A stretch of DNA of 64,000 nucleotides from Phallusia mammillata (GCA_003260075.1 QLIY01000729.1:1-64000), one strand, 5' to 3'; positions 1-18,840 are shown, numbered from the stretch's first letter. Numbers and translations: made by a program. The notes: generated by a model from the letters alone, not told the origin.

Positions 1-59
1 ATTTATTTTCATCTTAACTGATGACTACTGGTCAATTTGGCGATACCCCACTACACAGC

Positions 60-200
60 TAAACTGTGCTGCGAGGCAGACAACAGTTAGTTCGATTCGA
101 CTTTCGACGGGTTCACCGCTGAGTTTGAGTAAAGCTCAGTTGCTAGAGTGCGAATCCCGATATGACTCCTGTCGTATGGGTTCGAATCCCACCGCAGATT
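60..200 (+). repeat. tRNA-derived SINE fragment (family A)
   Basis: Contains an A-box-like taaagctcagttgc and a B-box-like gcgaatcccg, followed by another B-box match ggttcgaatccc. The segment cgactttcgacggrttcacc recurs in reverse orientation at 9170-9262, where the A box reads gtagctcagttg. It does not fold as an intact tRNA. Confidence 0.55.
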
Positions 201-350
201 AGATTTTTCCGGCCTATATGCTTCCGATGGGCCTTGCGTACTCTGACTTATTTTTTGAATTTCAGAGCACTTTCAATAATTTTTAGACTTTTACTTGAAC
301 ATAAAGTTGTGTCTGATAGTTTGGCTAATAAGCCCTTATTAATCGTTCAG

Positions 351-8237
<7,887 letters not shown>

Positions 8238-9169
8238 GTAAGTTACTGTTAACGGGGCAAATGTTACTTACACTAAGTATGACATAAACCTTTCAAGGGT
8301 AGGAAACTTTGTTTACCAAAAGACCTATTACGTCACATGTCGGTCGTGAGAGCAAGTGTTTTACTTCGAATACAACTAGATGTGTGAGAAATCCGTACAC
8401 ACGTTTTTGTCTAAAATGTGATTTTTGTCTTAAATAAAAACACAAGGGTGTAAAGATATGGCAAAACTGTGATTTAATAACATCAGAATTATGTAGAGTA
8501 TTCATTTGTGTTAAGAAATGAAAACTAAGATTTGTCTCATACGCGCTAGTTTCTGTGTTAAAACAAGAATACAAAGAACAGTAGCACAAATACCGTTGTA
8601 TTTGTCGCACATACGCTTTGCTTTAAGTTCGATATTCGAAACCACACAATCAACAATTCACACGTCACAGTGAAAAGTTCAAGACAAATAGGGATGTCCC
8701 TTTATGTAAGATTAATTGTAGCTGTTTTCCTTGATACTGATTTCTATGATTGAGGATTGAAGCTGCTAATCGACCAATAATGAAGCTTTGGTTTAATTTT
8801 TTTAAAGTCAAAAATATATTTAAGTTTTCCAGCACCAAAATAAAAATATTGTTTTTCCGAATTAGCTCAGATAAAGCGTAACGTTGTTCCACACTTTTTT
8901 GTCGGTTGCCAGTTTTTGTGCAAAAGTCATCACTCCACCTTTGCCCTCAAAAAACTTGTGTTCTGTAAACGAAAACAGAAAATTACGGAAAATTGGTTAT
9001 TTAAAAACTTTATTTGGATATTTTTTGCGCAATTGTGTCCTGTGATGCCATTAAATTATATTTTTGAGGTCACATCGTGTTGCGGACCGAGAAAATAAAT
9101 GTTTTGTGTGATTAAATTTTAATTTACTGAATCATGGTACGCCAAGTTTATTGAAGGCAGTTAAGAAAA
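8238..9169. other. No gene recognised
   Basis: AT-rich sequence between the last visible DEPDC5 exon and the SINE at 9170. It should contain the next exon of DEPDC5 (+) or of the C2 gene (-), but neither was found on reading both strands. Confidence 0.6.
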
Positions 9170-9262
9170 ATCGAAATCCAACTGAGCTACGCGGGCTCAG
9201 CGGTGAATCCGTCGAAAGTCGAAGCACCGTTGCCTGCCTTGTATGTTGCACATGTTAACTTA
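9170..9262 (-). repeat. tRNA-derived SINE fragment (family A)
   Basis: Reverse-complement relative of the element near 60-160. On the - strand it carries gtagctcagttg, a textbook polymerase III A box. It lies between the last visible DEPDC5 exon and the C2 exon. Confidence 0.55.
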
Positions 9263-9299
9263 GTTGTAGGGGATCCACATATTGACCATTAATCAGTTA

Positions 9300-9450
9300 A
9301 GGTGAGCATAAATGCACAACTGGGATCAGCCCTTAAGCGTCTATGCAGACCAGCGATCACGGCACACTCATATGTAAATCATAGTACGCCAGACTTTTTA
9401 AAGGCACCATACCAAATTAAGCCGGCCGCCAAGCATTCCAATATTGCAAA
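9300..9450. repeat. SINE family B copy
   Basis: Shares tacgccag, ttaaaggc and ccaagcattcc with copies at 43440-43571 and 43826-43949. Related tails (gggctgat..cagtat..ttcat) occur near 33220, 43285, 44075 and 58770. It overlaps the edge of the 9492 exon region but not the exon. Confidence 0.5.
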
Positions 9451-9491
9451 GCGTACGCTAGAAAAGTTTACAATTTTAAATTTCAACTTAC

Positions 9492-9706
9492 GTCTTGCCA
9501 TGTCCAAATCGCATTTGCAGACCGGAGTGTTTGTGCCAAGAGCAGATTTGGACCAAACCGCCATTACCAGGCGCCCTTGTGTCAATATTTTTCTTCTCAC
9601 GTTGGGGAGCACGATGCGTTTGCTTAGTTGAAGGGGAGATGCACATTTCATAGCTTTCGTTTTCCGCTTAATTCGTTTGTAGTTAGGCTCTTCGCTTTCC
9701 AGGCAT
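9492..9706 (-). CDS. C2 membrane protein exon 5, C2 core
   Basis: 215 nt between acceptor ttttgaacag and donor gtaagt. The first base completes Ile, giving YIKICLESEEPNYKRIKRKT, then KCASPLQLSKRIVLP and GRLVMAVWSKSALGTNTP, then CKCDLDMAR. The basic strand KRIKRKTK, the outward strand ending VLP and the GRLVMAVW strand are in the order of a type I C2 domain. VWSKSALGTN lacks the Asp pair of the third calcium loop. The next exon was not found in 8238-9490. Confidence 0.72.
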
Positions 9707-11386
9707 CTGTTCAAAATTAATAAATTAAAAAAAAAGTTTTTTACACAAAAAGCATATTTTTTGTTAAGCTTCTTTAAAGTTATTATGTCGATATTTTTTT
9801 AACCATTTATACTGAGTCATAGCACGTTCCGGACCTTATTTCATACCAGCTATTTTTTTGTTTTGTCATGTAGCCCCGGACTTTCCGGGTCGTGTTCGGG
9901 CTTAAAATATAACCCCCCCCCCAAGCTTCTTTAAAGTTATTATGTCGATATTTTTTTAACCATTTATACTAAGTCATAGCACGTTCCGGACCTTATTATT
10001 TGATTCGGACATTATTCACACTTAGTCATATTATCTTTTTGTAAAAAAACATTTCGGGTTTGGGGCCCTTTTCTCAATACCACTTATAACTCGATAGCAA
10101 CATAAAAATGCCCAAAAATATTTTTCTCAATACCACTTGAATATGTATTTTTATGTTACCCTATACGTTATAACACACCAGCTGCAATCTCCTAAACATT
10201 TGTATTTAAATTAGCTAAATATGGTTTTGAATTAAACTTTGGGACAGCTTATTGCATACACTCCTTAGAAAACCTCTTTAAAGGCAAGACTGCCGAATTA
10301 TTTGAGAAAAAACATGTTTAAACAATTTCATGTGTATATATTGTATGTGAAAATGCTAACCCCTAGCGAACAGAACCAAGAACGAACGTGGTTATCTTTT
10401 CCATCTTTAGTCGCCCTTAATAGACTTCATTACCCACAATACAACGCAATATTAGCACTGATCCAATCATAACGTCGTTCTACTTTATCGCGATTATCTA
10501 ATCTTAGCACACAATAAGCTTGAACACACGAGAACTGGGTGATATTGGGCGCCTCGTAGTTCGTACAATGGCGTCTCTATGCTATGCCTCTGTGTATGTA
10601 ACTGTTTTTACGGGTTGCTTCATACAAACTTTGTTAGTGGTAAAAATTGGCTGCAGTTACTTTGGCGGTTTTGAGGTTTCAAAATGTTAAAATTTACACA
10701 AGGTAAAATTATGGGATAAATGGTACATAAGTTATGTTGACATTCGGCAAAGGCATTGTTGAGAATTAAGCTGGATTCCAAAAGAAAACTGTTGGTTTCA
10801 AATGTTTCAGCGTTAACTTGTGCTGTCGTTGGTCCTAATTGTATAACGCTATAATTTGCTTGTATAACGCTTGTATACTTTTGTGCCTGTATCTTAATGG
10901 TAGGCAAATAACTATGGTAGAGCTACNATTTTTTTAAAGTGAAATGTTAGCTCATAACTTTGAAATATAGTGTTTATATAAAGCGCCTTTTTTTAGATAA
11001 TCTGTTGCCAAAGCATTATATCTTAACGAAAACAAGGGGGGGGGGTTCAGTGTTAGTAGCTCTACCAATAACTATATTCTTAACGCCACAAACGTAAAAA
11101 AATAGAGACATTTAAAGTATCTAACTAAAGGACAAACGCCCATTTAAGGTATTGCAGTATTACACCATACAAAAGATTATTACGTAACATACTCTTTATG
11201 TCCCTACACAAAAACACAGGTACACTTACATTTTTATGTAGATTTTCGTTTTTCCTAATGCCAAACCCTCCAAGACTTTTACGAAAATCTCCAAGTCACA
11301 CGTATCCCCGTCTTCCACCACTGCGAGCTTATCTCCGGTGTGTGAACCGGTGTGAAGGCATCGCATCCGTGCAATGATGCTGCAAG

Positions 11387-11480
<94 letters not shown>

Positions 11481-14400
11481 GTAAAATTCGAAACTGGAGG
11501 GCGGGATCTGTAAACAATAAAAACTTGTAAATTTTTTTAAAGTGAAATGTTAGCTCATAACTTTGAAATATAGTGTTTAAAATATAAAGCGCCTTTTTTT
11601 TAGATAATCTGTTGCCAAAGCATTATATCTTAACGAAAACAAAACTTCATAGATTCTAAATTTTTGGAATCGCTTTTAAATGCGGAATTGTATGTAAGAG
11701 AACAAGTCTGACAAATATTTAAAAAGCCCAAAACCAAGTTGAATTTACCAAAGCGATATTACGGCCGAGTTTCAAGTCAAACCCGTTTTACTTCTGAATT
11801 CTTTTTCTTAAAATTCTGCATTTGGACATGGTCATACTTTATAAGGTTTCTAGAAAAATCAGTAAGAGATCGCGGGGGGGGGGATTTGGACATGGTCATT
11901 CTTTATAAGGTTTCTAGAAAAATCAGTAAGAGATAGCCCATAACTTTCTTTGGGAAAGTTGTTGTGTATGAAATTTTCTAAAAGTTTAAAATTTTTTTTT
12001 GGATGACGTCATCTTGAGCCCGAACCGACCAAACACGAAAAGCGGAACATTTTTGCGCATTAACGGGGTTTCCTCATAACATTTAGTCCACGTAGTCACA
12101 AACTTTAGTCATAGTTTATTCATAGTTTAACGACTTATATATGGCCTAGAACAGTGGTTCCCAACCTTTTTTTGTCGCGACCCAAATACTTACCAGGGGG
12201 GGGGGGTGAAAAGTAGGTATAATTTGCCATTTCTCATGTCTTTATGATTATTTTTTTACTTTTTTACATGTGAAAAATTGATATATGCATGAGAATTGGC
12301 AAATTACAACTGCTGTGAAAAATAGACAAATAAACTACGAACTGTTGGACAAAAAAATGATTTGTGCTGACACATGCAAGGCACAAATCACACAATAAGA
12401 CAAAATCTTGAGATGATTGTGTCTGATTTGGGATTTTGAACCAGCGTCTTAAAGCACAAAAGCGACAGGTATAGGGCGTGTCTTAAATTTCATGCCCTCG
12501 TTTTCTTGTTAACTCCTAGTTGAGCTGAAGACGCAATTGAACCCGATATTATCTTCGGCTGCAATCTCCGAAAAAAAAACGGTGTCTTTCCTGTGAAGTA
12601 GGCGGAACGATGCCTACAATGTCCTATGCAAACAACGCGCTATTTGCCATCGAAATGCCGAGGCTCAAGAAGATAAGATTTTATTGTGAGGCGATTTTGC
12701 GAACCACGTCAAAGAATTAGGGGGTGGGGCATAGGCGTGGCCTGAAGGACATGTTAACCAAAACTTTGTGTAACAGATTTTTAACATGATATTTTATAAG
12801 CTTGTGGTATAAATTTAGTTTATTAATTTTGCCTTGGCATGTTTTGCTGTGCTGTAACATGTAGGGAACCTGCAGGTATTAATAAACTGTTTCTACAGCT
12901 AAACTAGGCCCCAAAACTTTTTACACTGAACGAACGGGTCGCTAACCGGTTTTAAATACGTGATTTGTAAACGGTTTTAAATACGAATGAATTTTCGAAT
13001 CGGTTGAGATTAGAATCCATCTTACACATTCACAGAACAAACAGGTTGCAATGATATCTTGAGGTGCCTTATAGTAGAGTGAGGTAATAGTATTTCATGT
13101 TTTAATATTGAATGCAAATAAACAGCATCTATTCCTAAAATAATGCATACTTGAGTGCATCAAAAAACAAATTTAAAAATATCGTGTGCAATCTCATACA
13201 CCAAACAAAACACTATAAATTGTAGCGGGGAACCTCTGAACTACAATTAAACGCTATTATCCTGCATAATTAACGTTTACTTGACTTTAATTACTTTTAA
13301 AAGTCCGTAAGAAAACTGATGTGACATTAATCGGCTTAGATCAAAGGCCGGTGATTCATTTTCCGTGCGACCTGTTGTACACCTTAAGCTCGTTTGAATC
13401 GATCCTGGGCTACGTGCAGTGACGAATGTTCAATCTGTGCTGTGCCCAAGTTGACCCCTTGTTTATTGAAAACCGTCGTTTAAAAATCCTTTGCGTAAGA
13501 CTATGGCAAGGTTTCATGTATTCTTGCGTCCTCGGATAAATGCTTAATGCATAGTCATTTTGTTAAAATCACATTAAAAAACTTTTCGCTTAGTTATTTT
13601 GTTAAAATCGTATTCTATAAAAAACTATCTAATTTTGTGGTATTAAAACAAAAAATTAAACCGAAATAGTGTGGTCTAATCCGGGTTGCCTGTGCAGCCC
13701 AGAGTTTCTGAAACTGTGTGCTTTAAAATTTCAGATTTGAAATGTCGAGTTGTCTTATAACTTTAGTTTCGAGATACTCGCGTGAATACTTTTGACCTTT
13801 TTTTCTCTTTAACGCATCGAGTGAATTATAATGTCATAGTTGGAAAGAGCTCTTTTTATAATGTAATCTTCCCAGTCTATTGCTAGAAGATGTCACTTCA
13901 AAAGCACGAAACTGATAGTTAGGTTGAAGCAGAAACCCAATTTGGACCAGAGTTGTATATCGGGTTCGGACTTTTCGGTTTGGGCTAAGTTTGAATAAAA
14001 CAGACTTGATTAGGGCCTGACTTTACACTGTACAGCTTTTGTGAAAAATTTCCAAAGCATTTAGGTCTTTTCGGTTTCGTTTCTAAATGGGTTCGGGTCC
14101 CGATTTCAGACCTCACTCTGGTTTAGACCGCAAAGCATTGAAAAAGGCGTAGAGATGTTGTGCAAAATATTGTTGGTTAAAATCATTGAAACAAACAATT
14201 AAGCTTCCTATGACTTTAAGACCGGCACGACCTTTATGTAAGTTTAAAAGAAGCATATCTTGGTCCCTTGGCAAAACAGTTCACCTATTATGTTTACAGT
14301 TAATCCTATGTAAAACAAAAGGGCTCCGTGCTTACAGCTTCGTCGGTGCGCAGTAGAGAGTGTTAAGCGGACGTACTAATGCGATCAAATTACGAAGTAC

Positions 14401-15113
14401 GGGATACACGATATCGTTAAGCACGAGAGCGCGCAACTATACAACTACTCAGCCACACAAAAGTAATTTTAAAGTTCTAAACAGCTGCTTTTGCTGCATA
14501 GTTTTTGTAGTCCGGCAAAAATATATTTGTACATAATATTAGTTCAAATTGCAGTTGAAATTAGAGACAGCTGTAGAAATTTTTCTCAATATTACAAATT
14601 TACAACAATTTTGAATAGTTTACGGACTTAATCAACCGAATTTGCACCCTACAAGACCTTACCTTAGAAGTATCAGCTTGTGTTTTTGTCCCTGCTTTCG
14701 AATTTTCGGTCTTTTCGGTTTCCTTTAGAGCGGTATCAACTTGGGGGAACTCCGCAGTTTTGCTTTCACTCAACTTGGCTACGTCACTTTTTTCAACGTC
14801 ACGTGCTGGGGTAACCGAAATCACCGAGGCATGACCGCTCTGTGGCTGTGACGTATTGCTTTCGTTCTGTGTGCTGCCATGCAAGTCTGTTAAGCCTGAA
14901 CCCTTATTCTGTTCCGGCTTAACGGCATTAGAAGTGTTTTCCGCAACATAATTGGTCTCTTTGTCGATATTATCTGCTGCTACCGAAGCACATTGCCCCA
15001 TTTCACCTGTGGGTTTGTCTACAGTCTGTTCAGTGTTTTCAGTTTTAACTGTTTGAAGAGAGTGTTCTCCGGAAACTACGCAATCGCCGTCACTTCCGTC
15101 GCCGCCTCCGTTG

Positions 15114-15199
<86 letters not shown>

Positions 15200-16716
15200 C
15201 CCCGTTGCCTAGCGACTGACTGCAGCTCGTGACGCAATCAGCCCCTCCCACTCGTTGAGCACCGTCTGTGTTTTCAGCATGGACGTCCGCTTTTGTTACC
15301 ACGATATTAAGCGACTTGTTGGCAGAATTTTGCTTCGCAGCAACCTCCAACGCATCGTCGCGTGTGGCGCATGTTGTGTTTGTTGTGGTGCAGCTGTTGT
15401 CCTTGTCGCCAGATGAAGTGGCCTCGACTGAAGTGTCTGTCTGATGCGTTGTTGCTGCTGGACTCGCATCAGGGCTTGTCACAACATTATTGTCAGTGCC
15501 ATGTTCGCAAAACGATCCACTTGGGGGGGGGGTGTCGCCAGTTGAAGTGGCCTCGACTGAAGTGTCTGTCTGCTGCGTTGTTCCTGCTGGACTCGCATCA
15601 GGACTTGTCACAACATTATTGTCAGTGCCATGTTCGCAAAACGATCCACTTTCCGTTTCTTCCTCCTCTTCTTCTAAAATCGGCGCCATCGCTCCCGGAA
15701 AAGCATCCTCAGCTGCAGTGTCTTCATCGACGCCGGTTATTTCATTATTGTTCAACACCTCGTCGCCGGTTTTTGCAATTTCCTCTGCATTTCGGCGCAT
15801 TTCTTCTTCCATCGCCATCAGCTGCATGTCGTACTCCACTCCAGTACTATCCCTACGACTGTCGCTGTTATAAAGCATTTCATCTGTGCCTTCTCGTTTA
15901 ATTTGTTCAACCTCCAAGTCCGTGTTATGAATCTGCTGATACTCGAAAGTCTCCCCTAAGTTCTGCAACGCACAGGCCTCCATACTGGTTTCAACCTGCT
16001 GGTTTTTATCTATAGCAGCACATTCCTGCACCTTTTCACTAGTATTTGCTTCTTGTAGCTGTGTTGTAGACTTAGTAACTTCTCCAGCCGTGCTGTTGTC
16101 GCCCGGCCCGCCGCTATAAGCCCTCGTCGCAACTAGGTCGTTTATTGTTGCCTCATCGCCACAGCTTTCACTCGACCCATCACGCTCTGTCGACGATGAC
16201 ACGCCAGACGTCACGCTTGAGCAGTCACTGTCGCACGTGATCAGACTGCTGACAGTTGTAATGGTCGGAGAACTGGTTTGGTCGCTGCTCGACTCGTCCA
16301 ACGGCGAAAACAAATCGTTTTTACCCTTAGGCAAATCGTCGCCCTGCCCGAGGTCAGTAATTCCGGCCTCTTGTTTTAGATTTCTATCCTTTCTAGCCTC
16401 TGTGCAGGCCCTAATAAGTTCGTCTATCAGCTTGCGAGCGACATCCTGTGCTTGGCTCTCAGTGTCAGCAGTTTGTTCGTCGCGGTTTAGTGGGATTTGC
16501 GAGCATTGTTCTGGAACGTTTGTTTCGTCATAGAGATGATTGTTCTCGTCATAGAAGTCTGAAATAACTTCTCGGCTGAATCGGGGGGGGGGTTCAGTGT
16601 CAACAGTTTTTTCGTCGCGGTTTAGTGGGATTTGCGAGCATTGTTCTGGAACGTTCGTTTCGTCATAAGGATGATTGTTCTCGTCATAGAAGTCTGAAAT
16701 AACTTCTCGGCTGAAT

Positions 16717-16756
<40 letters not shown>

Positions 16757-17406
16757 AATCACAACTTGTCATAAGTATTTAATGTACAAAAAAATTGCTA
16801 ACTTCTGTTGCAAATTTATTTCAATTCAAATTTACACTTACTGTGGGAAAGATCGTTTTCCTCTGAGCTTTCTCTTGTAAGTTTCCCGTCTTTTAATCTT
16901 CTGCAAACAGATTAATAACAGTTGAACGCAGTTTGCACAAAGTTTCACATATTTGTTTTTATCAGCTATAACACATATGTATTGTGGGCTTTTTAAACCC
17001 TAATCTGTTTTTTTACCAAAGCCCTGTGATGTCACGGATTATCCCTCACAGTACGTTTCATGGGATTAAATAAAAGGAAGACATCATCCTTCTGTGACGT
17101 GTTAGTTGGTTATCTTATTTTTTTTAATAAGAGGTACATTGAAATTCAAAGTGAAAAGGACCCTGGCTTAATAAACAGATAAAGGGTTCAACCGTTTTTT
17201 TTCATGTTTGTTGCAAAAATTTTAATTGGAAGTCAAAGTATTGTTATCACATGCTTATAGAAAATCATTTCAGTTTACCTTTTATATTTGTCTTTACAAG
17301 TTGCAACCACTCTCACAGCGGCGGCTGTTCCGAAGTAGGTAACCGCTACAAGTAACGCAAACGACACAAGGTTATTTACACTACTGCTCATGTTGAGCTC
17401 TTGCAT
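9492..17406 (-). CDS. Single-pass membrane protein with long acidic linker and synaptotagmin-like C2 domain, 5' part
   Basis: Five exons on the - strand: 17406-17279 (signal anchor), 16900-16842 (basic then acidic), about 16717-14663 (very long), 11507-11230 and 9706-9492 (C2). Predicted order: a 12-residue N-terminus, a 19-residue membrane segment, a Cys then Lys/Arg-rich stop-transfer, several hundred residues of Ser/Thr/Glu-rich disorder, and a C2 domain. The layout resembles synaptotagmins, which tether membranes or bind phospholipid. The C2 loops lack the acidic residues of calcium-binding members (GKTKIYIK where GxSDPYVK is usual), so I infer calcium-independent binding. The C2 end and any second C2 domain are not seen. 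Three assembly joins lie in the long exon and one in the fourth. I cannot name the orthologue; a synaptotagmin-like, SYT14/16-type or lineage-specific protein are options. Confidence 0.7.
9766..9998. repeat. Allelic duplication, join 9913-9922
   Basis: 9766-9841 recurs at 9923-9998. Last C-type join before the polarity changes to G. Confidence 0.85.
9999..11229. other. Intron of the C2 gene containing the block boundary
   Basis: Non-coding. The polarity of the homopolymer joins changes between 9922 and 11036, and a single N stands at 10927. Confidence 0.6.
11230..11507 (-). CDS. C2 membrane protein exon 4, start of C2 domain
   Basis: Acceptor tattgtttacag, donor gtaagt. It starts IPPSSFEFYG in phase with exon 3, is broken by a poly-G gap (11388-11477), and then reads TGDKLAVVEDGDTCDLEIFV and KVLEGLALGKTKIYIK. 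That is the first two beta strands of a C2 domain (compare LEVFVKEAKNL...SDPYVK in synaptotagmin-like proteins). Two bases (AT) carry into exon 5. The frame across the gap is inferred from the C2 match. Confidence 0.7.
11388..11477. other. 90-nt G-run gap inside C2 exon 4
   Basis: Interrupts the coding frame between FEFYG and the C2 start. No flank duplication, so real sequence is probably missing. Confidence 0.8.
11820..11936. repeat. Allelic duplication, join 11874-11883
   Basis: About 53-bp copies differing by one base (catac / cattc). Confidence 0.85.
12153..12215. mobile_element. hAT 5' end only
   Basis: CAGTGGTTCCCAACC followed by gtcgcgaccc, as at hAT termini. The matching right end was not located; a G-run at 12196-12206 follows closely. 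Confidence 0.5.
13915..14115. repeat. Interspersed repeat of the ggcctgactttacac type
   Basis: Shares tttgaataaaacrg, ttcgggtc and cctgactttacac with 6520-6575 and 51880-52045, and more weakly with 32409-32480. It lies in the long intron of the C2 gene. Confidence 0.5.
14663..16717 (-). CDS. C2 membrane protein exon 3, long acidic disordered region
   Basis: The frame stays open for about 560 codons and then, past a gap, about 140 more to donor gtaagg after codon K (TQADTSK). Its 5' border is hidden in a poly-G gap (16718-16754). The sequence starts RFSREVISDFYDENN, contains a possible helix ARKLIDELIRACTEARKD, an acidic helix EYDMQLMAMEEEMRRNAEEI and a run of glutamates, and is otherwise rich in S, T, E, D and N. 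Two segments (about 16459-16717 and 15408-15650) are doubled by joins, so the true exon is shorter. The gap at 15116-15195 hides the frame there. The MGQC at 15001 is internal, not a start. Confidence 0.75.
15116..15195. other. 80-nt G-run gap inside C2 exon 3
   Basis: Coding sequence is open on both sides (SQSLGNGV before, NGGGDGSDGDC after, on the - strand) in different frames, so missing bases are likely. Confidence 0.8.
15408..15650. repeat. Allelic duplication in C2 exon 3, join 15523-15532
   Basis: Encodes SGSFCEHGTDNNVVTSPDAS twice. Downstream codons differ: PAGTTQQ versus PAATTHQ and STGD versus SSGD. Confidence 0.88.
16459..16717. repeat. Allelic duplication in C2 exon 3, join 16583-16592
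   Basis: Encodes RFSREVISDFYDENNH twice. Copies differ at HPYD/HLYD, DEKT/DEQT and VDTE/ADTE. Confidence 0.88.
16718..16754. other. 37-nt G-run gap at the start of C2 exon 3
   Basis: Hides the exon 3 acceptor. The - strand sequence just upstream (gacaagttgtgatttg) has no usable AG. Confidence 0.75.
16842..16900 (-). CDS. C2 membrane protein exon 2
   Basis: 59 nt between acceptor ctgtttgcag and donor gtaagt. The first base completes an arginine codon from exon 1. It reads RLKDGKLTRESSEENDLSH, passing from basic juxtamembrane to acidic cytosolic sequence. One base is left over. Confidence 0.75.
17279..17406 (-). CDS. C2 membrane protein exon 1, signal anchor
   Basis: ATG at 17406 follows directly on cttctgttgtcag, so the upstream junction may be a cis acceptor or a spliced-leader acceptor as used in tunicates (inference). 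It encodes MQELNMSSSVNN, then LVSFALLVAVTYFGTAAAV, then RVVATCKDKYK: a short polar head, one membrane segment, a cysteine near the membrane face and a basic tail. Donor is gtaaac; two bases carry over. Confidence 0.75.
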
Positions 17407-18595
17407 CTGACAACAGAAGTTTAACTCAGTACGTGTAAAGAAATAAACTCAACATAATTATTTTAATGATCTCAGATACACAAAGCGAGTTTTAAATTTT
17501 AATGAAAAACTGCAATCGTTTCTACATTTGCCAGAAAGTGTATTCTGTATGCGAGTAAAAGTTAGTTTGTAAATCGCTATCTTACTTTTAACATTTTACC
17601 GCTGTAACCTCCCTACCCGTTTCTGTGTGTTTTACCCTTTTATAACTTAAGAATAAATCAGTTTGTGCAATTATTACCTGGCAGAATGTGATATTTTAAA
17701 TTGACTGTTCTGCACATAAAAGTAAAAAACGTGTTATCTTAGAACAAGAGTTTCAATCTTTGACATACTTGTGCTGCTACAGACTACAGTCAAAAGCTCT
17801 TGCATCTACTAAACGTGTATCACTGCAAAGCAACAGATGCAAATATGTGTGGCATGAAATGAAATCGTGATTATCATTCAAACGGCACCGGTAAATAGCT
17901 TAATCAGCAAAATACCAGATGAGCCATGTTGAATATACATTACAATCCGTGTTACGTAGAAACGACAGGTGTCAGAAAATGCCCGGTAACCATCAAACAA
18001 TATGCATCGTAGTGATAGAGGTTTGGTGATGTAGCCCAGATAGGCAACATAGCATTTACTTGAAGGTCATTGTGCTCTGTTCTAAATGTAATAAAGTCTT
18101 TTATTACGTAACAATACAAGGTATTGCGTCATAACTAATTCAATTAGAACAGCAAAAAAATTTTAGTGTTGTCTCTAAATAATTTATACACGCTTTGTAA
18201 AAAATAGGTATCCCAAATGAAAACATTGTTTTTATTGTTTATATTCTACGTCTACTGCAAACTATATTTATATCTGCGTTATTTTTGTCAAAAATATGAT
18301 CTTTTTCTATTTTTAATGTGTTTAATTAAGCACTATGTTCTTTCCGTTAACGCCAAGAATTCCTTTTGACTATTTCTCACCTAAAAACACAATTTTCATC
18401 CAAAATATCATCACATCGAAGCTTGCAAATTCACCTGTGCTACTATTGATATTACTCCCGTTTACACGAATGCCACCTTGAACTGGCAAACTCCCCATTT
18501 TAATCACTTTCCCGTTAAATCCTACTTCGCTACTGAGGATTATCGTGAAAATGCGCTGGATTTTCGGCTTAAATAATCGATATTTATGTTGCATA
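17407..18595. promoter_or_regulatory. Region upstream of the C2 gene
   Basis: Non-coding and AT-rich. It begins with a pyrimidine tract plus cag immediately before the ATG, so the promoter could lie here or further upstream if the ATG exon is spliced. No clear TATA box or exon is seen. Confidence 0.35.
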
Positions 18596-18603
18596 GGTTA
18601 GAA

Positions 18604-18832
18604 CAGTGGTCGGCAACCACCGGTCCGCGACGAGTTCGTAACCGGGCCGTACAATTTTTCAGGTTAAATGCTTCAGAACATTTTGCCCATGTATTCCGGG
18701 GATTATAAACTAATTTTGGCGTTTTCTTAAGGCAATTTTGGCGCTAAATATTTGTATTTTTTGGAGGCCGGTCCGCGATCAAATTTCAGTTTTAAAAACG
18801 GTCCGCGGTAGAAAAAAGGTTCCCGACACCTG
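18604..18832. mobile_element. Non-autonomous hAT element, intact target duplication
   Basis: 229 bp. Ends are CAGTGGTCGGCAACC and GGTTCCCGACACCTG, imperfect inverted repeats. It is flanked on both sides by the identical 8 bp ggttagaa (18596-18603 and 18833-18840), the hallmark of hAT insertion. The inside has ggtccgcg motifs near both ends. No coding capacity. Confidence 0.9.
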
Positions 18833-18840
18833 GGTTAGAA

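Larger units (their letters stand above)
10912..11640. repeat. Segment present at 10928-11035 and 11526-11640, join 11036-11045
   Basis: About 110 bp (aaagtgaaatgttagctcat start) occurs twice, non-adjacent, once next to an N (10927) and a 10-G join and once in the intron before C2 exon 4. An 11-bp inverted pair ggtagagctac / gtagctctacc with 9-bp direct flanks aataactat surrounds the first copy. Confidence 0.7.
11646..14662. other. Large intron of the C2 gene
   Basis: AT-rich, with a hAT end at 12153, a degenerate tRNA-like stretch near 12420-12470, a G-run at 12196-12206 that has no duplicated flank, and the repeat at 13915-14115. No exon recognised, although small ones cannot be excluded. 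Confidence 0.55.

Noticed and set aside
12196-12206. Another haplotype join
   Set aside because: No duplicated flank is visible; may be a natural G-run inside a hAT terminus, so left undecided.
13075-13110. let-7-like seed tgaggtaatagt
   Set aside because: The match ends after the seed region and there is no complementary arm for a hairpin.
14600-15001. MGQC as the N-terminus of a myristoylated protein
   Set aside because: The frame is open well upstream (DKPTGEMGQC) and continues the long exon, so the Met is internal.
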